This document shows, piece after piece, positions 17,761 to 26,820 of a DNA stretch of 64,000 nt. This DNA comes from JBBQYA01 sp031412335. Its GTDB lineage: Bacteria > Bacteroidota > Bacteroidia > Sphingobacteriales > Sphingobacteriaceae. The stretch is taken from the NCBI GenBank assembly GCA_031412335.1, contig JANOCT010000019.1, positions 1 through 64,000 on the forward strand, written 5' to 3'. Below the pieces are notes generated by a model. The model had not been told where the DNA came from, searched no databases, and worked only from the letters and a program-made list of their open reading frames with translations. How positions within the stretch are numbered: the first letter of the stretch is position 1; the number at the start of each line of letters is the position of its first letter. The translations under genes and the position numbers were made by a program.

Positions 17761-18860
17761 AAACTCAAGCTTTGTCTGGAAATAATACCTCCACCTAATA
17801 AATCATTGCCTTCATAAAATACAGCCGACTGTCCAGGTGCTACAGCAGAAACACTATGTTCAAAATTTACATACATTTTCTGATCACGTTCTACAATCGT
17901 ACTCATGCTGCCAGCATCTTTGTATCTGATTTTGGTAACAGCTTCCATTTCGTTTGGTATTGAAGCATATTTTACCAAATTTAATCCTCCTACTACCGCT
18001 TGATTTTTAAGTAGTTCATTTGCTCTTCCTAAAATTACTTCGTTAGTTTCAGGTTTTATTTCCAAAACAAATAAAGGTTCGCCAATGGCAATATCTAATC
18101 CACGGCGTTGCCCAACAGTATAAAAAGGATAGCCTTTATGTTTGCCTATTATACTGCCATCAGACATTACAAAATTTCCACCAGCTACTCTTTCTTCTAG
18201 ATCAGGAACTCGATGTTTAAGAAATGATCTGTAATTATTTTCGGGTACAAAACAAATTTCATAGCTCTCGCTTTTTGTTGCTAATTCAACCTGGTTCATA
18301 TCCATAGCCATTTGGCGTATTTCTGATTTGTGAAATTGCCCTAATGGATATTTAGTACGACTAAAGTTTTTTTGCGATACTCCCCAAAGCACATAAGACT
18401 GATCTTTATGTTCATCCAATCCTTTTGAAACCACAAACCTATTATTTTCTTCCCTAATATTAGCGTAATGGCCAGTTGCAATGAATTCACAATCAAGCAT
18501 GTCGGCTCTTTTTAATAAAGCTTCCCATTTTATATGCGTATTGCATAAAACGCATGGGTTTGGAGTTCTACCAGCCAGGTATTCTTCTACAAAATTATCA
18601 ATTACAAAATTTCCAAATTCTTCTCTTATATCAAGAATCATATGTGGAAATCCATGCTCAACAGCTAAAGCTCGTGCATCATTGATGGAATCAAGACTGC
18701 AACAGCCGGTTTCTTTACTATTAGTACCAGAAGTTGCATAATCCCAGGTTTTCATTGTCATCCCGATCACATCATATCCTTGTTCTTTCAATAAAACAGC
18801 TGCTACAGAGCTATCGACTCCGCCGCTCATTGCAACTAAAATTCTTCCTTGTTTACTCAT
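17757..18860 (-). CDS. mnmA: tRNA-specific 2-thiouridylase MnmA
   Basis: The 367-residue enzyme inserts the s2 sulfur of 2-thiouridine at U34 of tRNA Lys, Glu and Gln. Visible motifs are the PP-loop AMSGGVDSSVAAVLL near the N-terminus, the first catalytic Cys region NPCVLCNTHIKW, the second Cys in SYEICFVPENNYRSFL, and GQRRGLDIA. It is the first gene of a five-gene leftward run ending with DUF4249; its stop overlaps the next start by 4 bp. A consensus TATATTTG box lies 19 bp upstream. Placing a tRNA-modification gene at the head of a surface-nutrient operon is probably incidental. Confidence 0.96.
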   Translation of the reverse strand: MSKQGRILVAMSGGVDSSVAAVLLKEQGYDVIGMTMKTWDYATSGTNSKETGCCSLDSINDARALAVEHGFPHMILDIREEFGNFVIDNFVEEYLAGRTPNPCVLCNTHIKWEALLKRADMLDCEFIATGHYANIREENNRFVVSKGLDEHKDQSYVLWGVSQKNFSRTKYPLGQFHKSEIRQMAMDMNQVELATKSESYEICFVPENNYRSFLKHRVPDLEERVAGGNFVMSDGSIIGKHKGYPFYTVGQRRGLDIAIGEPLFVLEIKPETNEVILGRANELLKNQAVVGGLNLVKYASIPNEMEAVTKIRYKDAGSMSTIVERDQKMYVNFEHSVSAVAPGQSAVFYEGNDLLGGGIISRQSLSL

Positions 18861-18879
18861 TTAATCTATAAAATTGTAG

Positions 18880-18887
18880 CAAATATA
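18880..18887 (-). promoter_or_regulatory. -7 box for the mnmA operon
   Basis: The reverse strand reads TATATTTG, an exact TAnnTTTG match, 19 bp upstream of the mnmA ATG. A TTTC-type -33 element lies about 20 bp further upstream. It probably drives all five genes down to DUF4249. Confidence 0.55.
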
Positions 18888-18964
18888 AGGAAAATCAATC
18901 CTTGAAACGTTTGCTAATTAATAAACATCAATTGAAAGAAAATGTGATAAAGAAATGTTAAAAT

Positions 18965-19657
18965 TCAACGAACATATTTCCTATAAATAGGCAATATCTG
19001 CTCAGGACTTCTTCTACGCCAGTAATAGAGATATTTTATGTAAATAAATATAAGTTGTAGGCGATAAATCCCATTCTCATTATACCTTCTTGCAGAGGTA
19101 ATCACATAATCTTTTAAAATATCAAATTTGCCTTCTGCCTTAATGTTTTTAATAATTTCATGATCTTCGCAAATTTTATAATGCTCATTAAAGCCACCAA
19201 ATCGATCAAAAATATCTTTTTTAACAAACAAACCTTGGTCACCGCCTCTGCAAGAATTATTATCAAATCGAGTAAACCAACTTACTAATGTTAGAAAATG
19301 ATGATCCAAGTCAAATTTTAAACGAAAGCAGCCACCAGAAAAACCATTTAAAACAGAAGAAATAATAAGAGAACTGAAATTAAGGGGCGGCAAGCTGTCG
19401 GCATGTAAAAAAAACAAAATTGGAAACTGAGCTTTTGAAGCACCAAAATTCATTTGAGCAGCTCTACCTTTTTTAGGTGATTGATAAACAATAGCGCCTG
19501 AGTTTTCTGCATTTTTGATGGTGTTATCATTGCTTTGTCCATCAATAACCAAAATTTCACCTATTAGATTTTCAGAATCATTTAGTTGTATATGCTCAAT
19601 AACTTTTTGAATCGATTTCTCTTCATTCCACACAGGTACTATCACACTTATTTTCAT
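18965..19657 (-). CDS. Family 2 glycosyltransferase, arsenosugar-associated type (TIGR04283-like)
   Basis: The 230-residue GT-A protein starts MKISVIVPVWNEEKSIQKVI and continues with EILVIDGQSNDNT, GRAAQMNFGA and LFFLHADSLPP (the D-x-D-like donor site), then GGDQGLFV. The start and the compact size match TIGR04283, a family named for co-occurrence with arsenosugar genes. No ArsM or arsenosugar radical-SAM gene is in the window, so the substrate stays open. Its start overlaps the stop of the partner gene by 4 bp (ATGA), so they are translationally coupled. Confidence 0.85.
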   Translation of the reverse strand: MKISVIVPVWNEEKSIQKVIEHIQLNDSENLIGEILVIDGQSNDNTIKNAENSGAIVYQSPKKGRAAQMNFGASKAQFPILFFLHADSLPPLNFSSLIISSVLNGFSGGCFRLKFDLDHHFLTLVSWFTRFDNNSCRGGDQGLFVKKDIFDRFGGFNEHYKICEDHEIIKNIKAEGKFDILKDYVITSARRYNENGIYRLQLIFIYIKYLYYWRRRSPEQILPIYRKYVR

Positions 19658-20259
19658 CCGACTATTAAATTTCTAAGCTCAGGTGTTAAATCTGTTTCTG
19701 TATCAATATCAGAGAGTTTTGGCATCAATTGAACTGATAAATTTTCTTTTTTTAAACTTTCCAATGTTTCAGCTATCAACAAATCAGTACTCCATGATTT
19801 GTTTTCAAATATACAATTATGCAAAGTTTTCATTCCTAATAAATAATATCCTCCATCCAAAGCAGGACCAATTACTACATCATTGTTTTCCAATAATTCA
19901 AATGCGTTGGTTATTATTTCTGTAGTTAATTCTATACAATCACTGCCAATAATTATTGCTTTTGAAACTCCTTTCGAAAAAACGTGTTCAAATGCAGCAG
20001 ACATACGCTTCCCTAAGTCACCATTAACTTGCTGATTTTTAGTGTATAAATCATTAAACCAATCATCATTTATTTCAATTTTTTCATCATAAAATAAATA
20101 ACGTGAAACTGATATTTCTGAAGCAATAGTTCGGGTATGGTTTAGTAATGCGTGGTAAATTAATAGTGCATTTTGATCTCCTATTGTTTTTGCCAATCTG
20201 GTTTTCACTTTGCCCTCAACTGGGTTTTTAACAAAAATTAATAAGCCATTATGATCCAT
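19654..20259 (-). CDS. CofC-like nucleotidyl/glycosyltransferase, arsenosugar-associated type (TIGR04282-like)
   Basis: The 201-residue protein has the N-terminal signature GLLIFVKNPVEGKVKTRLAK, then IIGSDCIELT and VVIGPALDGGYYLLGMK. These are typical of the DUF2064/TIGR04282 family with a nucleotidyltransferase-like GT-A fold. It forms a two-gene unit with the TIGR04283-like gene, an arrangement repeated in many genomes. The pair is thought to act on a sugar or lipid intermediate, but the reaction is not known to me. Two tRNA genes lie upstream on the same strand. Confidence 0.85.
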   Translation of the reverse strand: MDHNGLLIFVKNPVEGKVKTRLAKTIGDQNALLIYHALLNHTRTIASEISVSRYLFYDEKIEINDDWFNDLYTKNQQVNGDLGKRMSAAFEHVFSKGVSKAIIIGSDCIELTTEIITNAFELLENNDVVIGPALDGGYYLLGMKTLHNCIFENKSWSTDLLIAETLESLKKENLSVQLMPKLSDIDTETDLTPELRNLIVG

Positions 20260-20346
20260 AATTCTTCAAATTTCAAACGAAAGTACGGAAAGGAGAGGGG
20301 AAATGGATTTGAAATAAAAAGGATAAATAGTAAAACCAAATTATAG

Positions 20347-20430
20347 TACCCCAGGCGGGAATCGAACCCGCACGGCCTTACGGCCACAGGATTTTAAGTC
20401 CTGCGTGTCTACCAGTTCCACCACCAGGGC
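20347..20430 (-). tRNA. tRNA-Leu (anticodon UAA)
   Basis: The reverse strand begins GCCCTGG and ends CTGGGGT-A, with several G-U pairs in the acceptor stem. The anticodon loop is CTTAAAA giving UAA, there is a class II variable arm (GGCCGTAAGGCC), and the T-loop is TTCGATT. The length is 84 nt with no encoded CCA. Confidence 0.92.
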
Positions 20431-20492
20431 GGGTACTTAATAGGTTTCAGAAATGATACAGGACTGCATCAAGGAAATGAAAAATTAAAAAG

Positions 20493-20565
20493 AGCGAAAG
20501 ACGAGATTCGAACTCGCGACCCCGACCTTGGCAATGTCGTGCTCTACCAACTGATCTACTTTCGC
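20493..20565 (-). tRNA. tRNA-Gly (anticodon GCC)
   Basis: The reverse strand begins GCGAAAG and ends CTTTCGC-T. The D-arm has AGTTGGTAGAGC, the anticodon stem-loop CGACATTGCCAAGGTCG gives GCC, and the T-loop is GTTCGAA. The length is 73 nt. It lies 62 bp from tRNA-Leu and is probably transcribed with it. Confidence 0.95.
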
Positions 20566-20787
20566 ATGATTGCTAATCCGTTGATTAGCGAGGTGCAAAT
20601 ATAGAAAAATTAAAAAAGCTGTCAAGTCTGAATTAACTTTTTTTTTGTTCTGCCGCTTTAATTTAACCTATACAGTTATTAATTAGAAACTTAACCGCTA
20701 TATTTTTTTTTATTTTGGTTCAAATTTTGTTTTTTTCATTTGCAAAGTGAAAAATATTAATACACTTTTGCAGAAATATTAAAACCC

Positions 20788-20904
20788 ATGAAAAAAGTTA
20801 TCGATTCCTTATCTGTTTATTTGTTTGTATCTGCATTATATGTTTTCGGCTCAAAAGATTTTATGATTAAACTTGCTGAGCGATATAGCAATTTCATTGC
20901 TTAA
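20788..20904 (+). CDS. Possible 38-residue membrane-type peptide
   Basis: ATG at 20788 opens MKKVIDSLSVYLFVSALYVF followed by GSKDFMIKLAERYSNFIA. The peptide has one hydrophobic segment (residues about 8-20). Upstream lies a TTTG (20739-20742), an 18 bp spacer and TACACTTTTG, an imperfect but plausible promoter placing the start of transcription a few bases before the ORF. Its end overlaps the 3' end of recX by 4 bp. No family is recognised; it could be a signal-peptide-like fragment or a chance ORF. Confidence 0.4.
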   Translation: MKKVIDSLSVYLFVSALYVFGSKDFMIKLAERYSNFIA

Positions 20905-21371
20905 ACATCTTTTAGCTCCTTCACTGTTTCCCAAACTATTTCGCTTTCGTACCCTTTTCCGATACAATAAATAGCTGCAGCCTGCCAGTTTGTATTTTCA
21001 GATTTTGTAAGAGTTCCTATTTTTTTTTGAAGGATTACTTTTAATTTATTCTTGTAATCTGATTCGGAAATAGTGTTTAACGCTTTTTTAATGCAGTATT
21101 CACTGATTCTTTTTTGTTTAAGTGCTGCTTTTATTTTTATTCTTCCCCAACCTTTGATTCTAAATTTACCACCAGCAAACTGAACTGCAAAGCGTTCTTC
21201 ATTGATATAATTATCTTGAATAAGCTCTGAAATAATTTGTTCAACCTGATTTTTGAAAAGTTTAAAAGAATATAGCTTTTCACGAACTTCTTGTTGCGAG
21301 CGTTCTTGATAACTGCAATAATGCTCTGCTTTTTTTTTTGCCAGCGTTAAATCTGTCATCTGATAATCCAT
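20901..21371 (-). CDS. recX: Regulatory protein RecX
   Basis: The 156-residue, basic, helical protein has the RecX three-helix repeats: ALKKAEHYCSYQERS-like start, EVREKLYSFKLFKNQVEQII, then a Y-INEERFAVQFAGGKFRIKGWG segment, which is the strongest family mark (D/NEERFA...G.R.KG.G). RecX binds RecA filaments and restrains recombination. The gene is divergent from murF-alr with 86 bp between the chosen starts. recA is not in the window. Confidence 0.93.
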   Translation of the reverse strand: MDYQMTDLTLAKKKAEHYCSYQERSQQEVREKLYSFKLFKNQVEQIISELIQDNYINEERFAVQFAGGKFRIKGWGRIKIKAALKQKRISEYCIKKALNTISESDYKNKLKVILQKKIGTLTKSENTNWQAAAIYCIGKGYESEIVWETVKELKDV

Positions 21372-21457
21372 TTTTTTTATAAATGTAAAATAAAACTAAA
21401 TCATACAATTGGCAATCATCTATCTTGTAAAGTTTAGTTTCTTTGTATGCTAATAAA

Positions 21458-23920
21458 ATGACAAGTTCAGACCAACATATTGAAGATATAGCCCAGCTCT
21501 TAGAAGGAGATTGGAATAAATTTGACTCAAATGAAAAAATAAACACGTTATTAACCGATAGCAGATTATTAGGAAATCCGGTTGGAGTATTATTTTTTGC
21601 CTTGGATGGCAGAATAAACGGAAAATCTTTTATTCCAGATTTAATAGAGAAAGGGGTTAGGAATTTCGTTGTTTCCGATAATACTGATATCAGCAGTTTT
21701 TCAAATGTAAATTTGATTAGCGTTAAAAACACGTTGTCGGCTTTGCAATTATTAGCAGCAAAACACCGCTCAGTATTTCATTATCCTGTTATAGGTATTG
21801 TAGGTAGTAACGGAAAAACCATAGTCAAAGATTGGTTGTATCAATTATTAAGTACAAAATATAGAATTGTAAGAAGCCCAAAAAGCTATAATTCGCAAAT
21901 TGGAGTACCACTTTCTGTTTGGCAAATGGCCGAAGAAAATGAATTGGCCATCATCGAAACAGGAATTTCTCAAGTCGGTGAAATGGAAAGGTTGGAAACG
22001 ATTGTAAAACCTGATATTGTTTTATTTACGAATTTAGGATCTGCACATGATGATGGTTTTGCTAGCAGAGAACAAAAATTTATTGAAAAAATAAAACTGG
22101 CTTCAAATTCAAGTAAAATTTTTATCAATCTTGATTTAGCGATAGAATTTAGCAACCACATTCCAAAAACTTCAATTATCAGCTGGTCTTTTTTTAATAG
22201 TGAAGCAGACTTATTCGTTCAAGAAGTTAAAAAACAATCCAACGAAACAATAATTTCTGCACTTTGGAAAAACGAGCAAAAGAGGATTAAAATCTTGTTT
22301 TCTGACTCTGCATCCATAGAAAATGCGATTCTTTGTTGGAGTGTTTTATTAGATTTCAAATTACATGATGAATTTATTGAAACTGCAATGTTGCGACTGC
22401 AAGGGGTTGCTATGCGTTTGCAGCAATTGGAAGGAATTCATAAAACCACGATTATAAATGATGGATATAATTTTGATTTGGAATCGTTAACCATTGCTTT
22501 GGATTATTTAATGCAACAAAAACAACATCCAAAACGAACGGTCATTTTATCTGATTTGCCAGTTTCAGAAGCTATGGAATTAGATTATTATCGAAAATTA
22601 GCACAAACATTAAATTCCAGAAAAGTAGATCGGTTGATAGGTATTGGAAGTAGAATAAAATCACATTCGGATCTGTTTGATTTGCCTAAGCGTTTTTTTA
22701 CAAGCACAGAAGATTTTTTAAAAAATGTAAATTCCTCGGAATTTGCTAATGAAAGTGTATTAGTAAAAGGACAACGAAAATTTGAATTTGAACGAATAAG
22801 TAAATTTTTTCAGCAAAAAACACATCAAACAGTTTTAGAAATTAATTTGAATGCTATCGTTCATAATTTAAATTATTACCGATCGCAGCTTTCAGCCGAA
22901 ACTAAAATTATGGTGATGGTAAAAGCATTCTCGTACGGTAGTGGAAGCTTTGAAATTGCTAATTTATTGCAGTTTCACCGAGTTGATTATTTAGCAGTTG
23001 CCTACGCAGATGAAGGAGTTTCTCTTAGAATTGCTGGAATAACGTTACCAATAATGGTGATGAGTCCTGATGAAAATAGTTTTGATTCCATTATTAAATA
23101 TAACCTAGAGCCTGAATTATTCAGTTTTAGAATTTTAAATAAATTTATTGAATCAGTAAAGGAACATGGAAAAACAGATTATCCAATTCATTTGAAAATA
23201 GATACTGGCATGCATAGGCTTGGTTTTGAATTGAGCCAATTAGATGAATTAAATGAGATTATAAAAAACTGTTCTGAAATTAAAATACAATCGGTTTTTT
23301 CTCATTTTGCGGCAAGTGATGATGAGGAACAGATTAATTTCAGCCATCAACAATTTAGAGATTTTCTGTTTGCCTCTGCCAAAATAAAAGATAAATTATC
23401 GTATCCGGTACTTAGGCATATGGCAAACACGGCTGCCATAGATCATCCGGAATATAAATCAATGGAAATGGTCCGATTAGGAATTGGATTGTACGGAATA
23501 GAAACAAAAAAACAAATTTCGCATAAATTGCAAACTGTCGCAACCTTGAAAACAACCATTGCGCAAATCAGAATGGTTCCAAAAGGTGAAACAATTGGTT
23601 ATGGCAGAAGAGGAATTGCTGATAAAGATTTAGAAATTGCAGTGGTAAAAATAGGATATGCAGATGGTTATAGCAGATTATTTAGTAATGGCAATGGTGC
23701 AATGAGGGTAAACGGGAAGTTAGCGAAAGTTATGGGGTCTGTTTGTATGGATATGTGTATGTTAGATGTTTCAGGTTTAGGAGCAACAGAAGGAGAAGAG
23801 GTAATTGTTTTTGATGAAATTTTAACTGTTTCAAATTTGGCTGAAAAAATTGCTACCATTCCTTATGAAATAATCTCAACCATTTCTCAGCGAGTACAAA
23901 GAATATATTATTACGAATAA
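21458..23920 (+). CDS. Bifunctional MurF ligase / alanine racemase
   Basis: A two-enzyme fusion of about 820 residues. The N-terminal half is UDP-N-acetylmuramoyl-tripeptide--D-Ala-D-Ala ligase with the P-loop IVGSNGKT near residue 118. The C-terminal half, from about residue 455, is a PLP alanine racemase with the lysine in MVMVKAFSYGSGSFE, then HMANTAAIDHPEY, MVRLGIGLYG and the Tyr in GETIGYGRRG. One protein thus makes D-Ala and attaches D-Ala-D-Ala. Such fusions are common in Bacteroidota. The frame can extend to a TTG at 21443, but the ATG at 21458 is preferred. Several MurF-half motifs are degenerate by eye, for example TTIINDGYNFD replacing the usual DDAYNANP. Confidence 0.94.
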   Translation: MTSSDQHIEDIAQLLEGDWNKFDSNEKINTLLTDSRLLGNPVGVLFFALDGRINGKSFIPDLIEKGVRNFVVSDNTDISSFSNVNLISVKNTLSALQLLAAKHRSVFHYPVIGIVGSNGKTIVKDWLYQLLSTKYRIVRSPKSYNSQIGVPLSVWQMAEENELAIIETGISQVGEMERLETIVKPDIVLFTNLGSAHDDGFASREQKFIEKIKLASNSSKIFINLDLAIEFSNHIPKTSIISWSFFNSEADLFVQEVKKQSNETIISALWKNEQKRIKILFSDSASIENAILCWSVLLDFKLHDEFIETAMLRLQGVAMRLQQLEGIHKTTIINDGYNFDLESLTIALDYLMQQKQHPKRTVILSDLPVSEAMELDYYRKLAQTLNSRKVDRLIGIGSRIKSHSDLFDLPKRFFTSTEDFLKNVNSSEFANESVLVKGQRKFEFERISKFFQQKTHQTVLEINLNAIVHNLNYYRSQLSAETKIMVMVKAFSYGSGSFEIANLLQFHRVDYLAVAYADEGVSLRIAGITLPIMVMSPDENSFDSIIKYNLEPELFSFRILNKFIESVKEHGKTDYPIHLKIDTGMHRLGFELSQLDELNEIIKNCSEIKIQSVFSHFAASDDEEQINFSHQQFRDFLFASAKIKDKLSYPVLRHMANTAAIDHPEYKSMEMVRLGIGLYGIETKKQISHKLQTVATLKTTIAQIRMVPKGETIGYGRRGIADKDLEIAVVKIGYADGYSRLFSNGNGAMRVNGKLAKVMGSVCMDMCMLDVSGLGATEGEEVIVFDEILTVSNLAEKIATIPYEIISTISQRVQRIYYYE

Positions 23921-23928
23921 AAGATATT

Positions 23929-24480
23929 ATGAATAAAATTATTAGGCAAATTTTTGCTTTTTTTCTGAAAGGATTAATTATTGTTTTGCCTTTTTGGCTT
24001 AGTGGATATATTATTTTTTGGGGAATTGCAAAAGTTGACAGTGTAGTAGACTTTGGATTTCCAGGTGGCGGAGTTTTGGTAGTTCTTTTTAGTATTACTC
24101 TTGCAGGTTTTTTAGTTACCACTTTTATTACTGAACCTATTTATGATTTTTTTGATAAAATTTTAGGTAAAGTTCCTGCATTTAAATTACTCTTTACTTC
24201 CATAAAAGATATGATGAATGCGATTGTTGGTGATGAGAAAAAATTCACAGAACCAGTACTCGTTAAAATAAATGATTCAGGAATTAAAAGAATCGGGTTT
24301 GTAACGCAAAAAGATTTAAGCAAATTGACAATTGAAGGTCATGTGGCTGTATATTTCCCATGGTCGTATACCTTTACAGGCAATTTGTACATTGTGCCTA
24401 ATGAAAATATAACTCCGATTAATGCAAACCCAGCTGAAGTAATGAAATTTGCGTTGAGTGGTGGAGTAAGTGAAATTTAA
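23929..24480 (+). CDS. DUF502 membrane protein
   Basis: The 183-residue protein has two membrane helices (about 8-32 and 44-66) and the DUF502 signatures KGLIIVLPFWLSGYII, EPIYDFFDKILGKVPAFKLL, TSIKDMMNAIVG, and VAVYFPWSYTFTGNLYIVP. The family is widespread but functionally uncharacterised. It follows murF-alr by only 8 bp on the same strand and is probably co-transcribed with it. Confidence 0.9.
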   Translation: MNKIIRQIFAFFLKGLIIVLPFWLSGYIIFWGIAKVDSVVDFGFPGGGVLVVLFSITLAGFLVTTFITEPIYDFFDKILGKVPAFKLLFTSIKDMMNAIVGDEKKFTEPVLVKINDSGIKRIGFVTQKDLSKLTIEGHVAVYFPWSYTFTGNLYIVPNENITPINANPAEVMKFALSGGVSEI

Positions 24481-24625
24481 ATTTTAACAAAATATAGCAC
24501 AATATTTCACTTCTTTAAATAATACCATTTTTAACAAAAAATTTATTGCTAGCCATTTAAAAATCTAAAAAATACCATACCTAATACTAAAATTCCTATA
24601 AACCTAAATTCCCTAAAATTAATCT

Positions 24626-26254
24626 ATGGATATTACTTTTAATAAAAATGAAGACTTCAACAAACAACTTTTATATGAACTTAAAACAAAACTTAAAAAG
24701 GTTGAAGCCGGGGGAGGCGAAAAGAATGCAGCCAAACAACATGAAAAAGGTAAAATGCTTGCTCGAGAGCGCATCCATAATTTAATAGATAAAGAAAGTT
24801 ATTTTTTAGAAATAGGTGCTTTTGCAGCAGATGGGATGTATGCAGAACATGGTGGTTGTCCATCTGCAGGGGTAATTGCTGGTATCGGAATGGTTTCGGG
24901 CAGACAGTGTGTAATAGTTGCGAATGATGCGACCGTGAAAGCAGGTGCATGGTTTCCGATGACGGCAAAAAAGAATCTTCGAGCACAAGAAATTTCCATT
25001 GAAAATAAACTGCCTATTATATATTTAGTAGATAGTGCTGGAGTTTTTCTTCCATTGCAAGATGAAATTTTTCCGGATAAAGAGCATTTTGGTCGTATTT
25101 TCAGAAATAATGCAATCATGTCATCCATGGGAATTATTCAAATAGCAGCAATTATGGGCAGTTGTGTTGCTGGTGGAGCCTATTTACCGATTATGAGCGA
25201 TGAAGCAATGATTGTGGAAGGGACAGGTTCTGTATTTTTAGCAGGTTCTTATTTAGTAAAATCAGCAATAGGAGAGGATGTAGATAATGAAACCTTGGGT
25301 GGTGCTACTACACAATGCGAAATTTCGGGAGTAACAGATTATAAGCATAAAGATGATAAAACTTGTTTGGAATCGATAAGAAATATCATGAGTCATACGG
25401 GTGCAAATAGTAAAGCAGGTTTCGACAGAGCAATTCCAGCTGCTCCAAAAAGAAAAGAAACGGATGTTTATGGAATTCTGCCAGATACAAGAGATCAGCA
25501 ATATAGTATGAATGATATGCTTGATTGTATTTTAGATAATGGAAGTTTTGAAGAATATAAAGCTTTGTATGGTAAATCTATTGTTTGTGGTTTAGGCAGA
25601 ATTGATGGTTGGGCAGTTGGTATAGTAGCCAATCAAAGAAAAGTTGTAAAATCAAAAAAAGGGGAAATGCAATTTGGAGGAGTCATTTATTCAGATAGTG
25701 CTGATAAAGCAACGCGTTTTATTATGAATTGCAATCAGAAAAAAATACCCTTAGTATTTTTACAAGATGTAACTGGGTTTATGGTTGGTTCTAGATCTGA
25801 ACATGGTGGAATAATAAAAGATGGAGCTAAAATGGTAAATGCAGTTGCAAATTCTGTTGTACCTAAATTTACTGTAGTTATTGGTAATTCGTATGGCGCT
25901 GGCAATTATGCGATGTGTGGTAAAGCCTACGATCCTAGATTAATGGTAGCTTGGCCAAGTGCTCGTTTAGCGGTTATGAGTGGTGGTTCAGCTTCCAAAA
26001 CTTTGCTACAAATGGAAGTAGCATCATTAAAAGCAAAAGGTCAATTGATAACTCCCGAAGCTGAAAAAGAGCTTTTAGATTCTATTACCAAACGATATGA
26101 TCAACAAACTTCTCCTTATTATGCTGCAGCAAGGCTTTGGGTTGATGCGATTATAGATCCGGCTCATACCAGAAAAGTAATTTCAACTGGAATTTCTGCT
26201 TCCAATCATGCTCCGATTGAAAAGCAATTTAATGTTGGGATTATTCAGACTTAG
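24626..26254 (+). CDS. Acyl-CoA carboxylase beta (carboxyltransferase) subunit
   Basis: The 542-residue carboxyltransferase has two crotonase-fold halves. Visible signatures are KMLARERIHNLIDKESYFLEIG, an acyl-CoA binding region with YLVDSAGVFLPLQDEIFPD, IMGSCVAGGAYLPIMSD, and in the second half FLQDVTGFMVGSRSEHGGIIKDGAKMV and GNSYGAGNYAMCGKAYDPR. The SAGVFLPLQ-E-FPD wording is closest to methylcrotonyl-CoA carboxylase beta, a step of leucine breakdown, although propionyl- or geranyl-CoA carboxylase remain possible. The biotin-carrying alpha subunit is not adjacent. Confidence 0.9.
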   Translation: MDITFNKNEDFNKQLLYELKTKLKKVEAGGGEKNAAKQHEKGKMLARERIHNLIDKESYFLEIGAFAADGMYAEHGGCPSAGVIAGIGMVSGRQCVIVANDATVKAGAWFPMTAKKNLRAQEISIENKLPIIYLVDSAGVFLPLQDEIFPDKEHFGRIFRNNAIMSSMGIIQIAAIMGSCVAGGAYLPIMSDEAMIVEGTGSVFLAGSYLVKSAIGEDVDNETLGGATTQCEISGVTDYKHKDDKTCLESIRNIMSHTGANSKAGFDRAIPAAPKRKETDVYGILPDTRDQQYSMNDMLDCILDNGSFEEYKALYGKSIVCGLGRIDGWAVGIVANQRKVVKSKKGEMQFGGVIYSDSADKATRFIMNCNQKKIPLVFLQDVTGFMVGSRSEHGGIIKDGAKMVNAVANSVVPKFTVVIGNSYGAGNYAMCGKAYDPRLMVAWPSARLAVMSGGSASKTLLQMEVASLKAKGQLITPEAEKELLDSITKRYDQQTSPYYAAARLWVDAIIDPAHTRKVISTGISASNHAPIEKQFNVGIIQT

Positions 26255-26282
26255 GATTAAAATGAATTTGATTAAATAAAAA

Positions 26283-26573
26283 TCAATTGATAAAACCTTG
26301 GTTTTTCCTTTTTTCTAATTCAATAGATCTTTGTTTCATAAGATTTTTGTAAAATAAATATCCTGGAAAGCAAACTATAATGATAAAAAAATATAACTTT
26401 TCTTTACTAAATTCCTGATACGTATTTATTAACATAACAAATGATCCAATTAAATAAATAGGAATCATGATATATCTGTTTTTATAATCATTTTCTGGTT
26501 TTAAGATTACGAATCTTAAAAATCCAACTATTATTATTAATATAAAGGGTAGAATTGCGAATAAAGTTTCCAT
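26283..26573 (-). CDS. Small three-helix membrane protein of unknown function
   Basis: The 96-residue protein has three hydrophobic segments (about 3-24, 34-50 and 61-78) and a basic C-terminus. No family is recognised. It is supported by an exact TATATTTG promoter box on the reverse strand at 26599-26606, placed 25 bp upstream of the ATG. It stands alone between two rightward genes, converging with the carboxylase gene. Confidence 0.65.
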   Translation of the reverse strand: METLFAILPFILIIIVGFLRFVILKPENDYKNRYIMIPIYLIGSFVMLINTYQEFSKEKLYFFIIIVCFPGYLFYKNLMKQRSIELEKRKNQGFIN

Positions 26574-26598
26574 ATCGAGGTTAAAAAAATTATTACGT

Positions 26599-26606
26599 CA
26601 AATATA
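26599..26606 (-). promoter_or_regulatory. -7 box upstream of the small membrane protein
   Basis: The reverse strand reads TATATTTG, an exact match to TAnnTTTG, 25 bp upstream of the ATG at 26573. Confidence 0.5.
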
Positions 26607-26808
26607 AATGATTACTTTTTTCAACAAAAATTTTTTTTTATTTGAGAAAGTAAAAGATCAGATTTTCTACTAGAAATTATAGAATCATTATTTTAAACCC
26701 AAAAACCTATAAAATCCAAATAATTTGAAATGTTTTCCTCCAAAAATGCTATTTACATTTATAATTAAATCAGGTTTTAGAGATTGTAAAATGGACTATT
26801 AATTTTTC

Positions 26809-26816
26809 TAAATTTG
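26809..26816 (+). promoter_or_regulatory. -7 box abutting the recR start (leaderless arrangement)
   Basis: TAAATTTG at 26809-26816 matches TAnnTTTG exactly and ends four bases before the recR ATG at 26821. Transcription would begin at or very near the start codon. Confidence 0.5.
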
Positions 26817-26820
26817 CTAT

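Noticed and set aside
24693..25128. Several antisense frames across the acyl-CoA carboxylase gene.
   Set aside because: They lie within a strongly conserved coding gene and show no domain or promoter.
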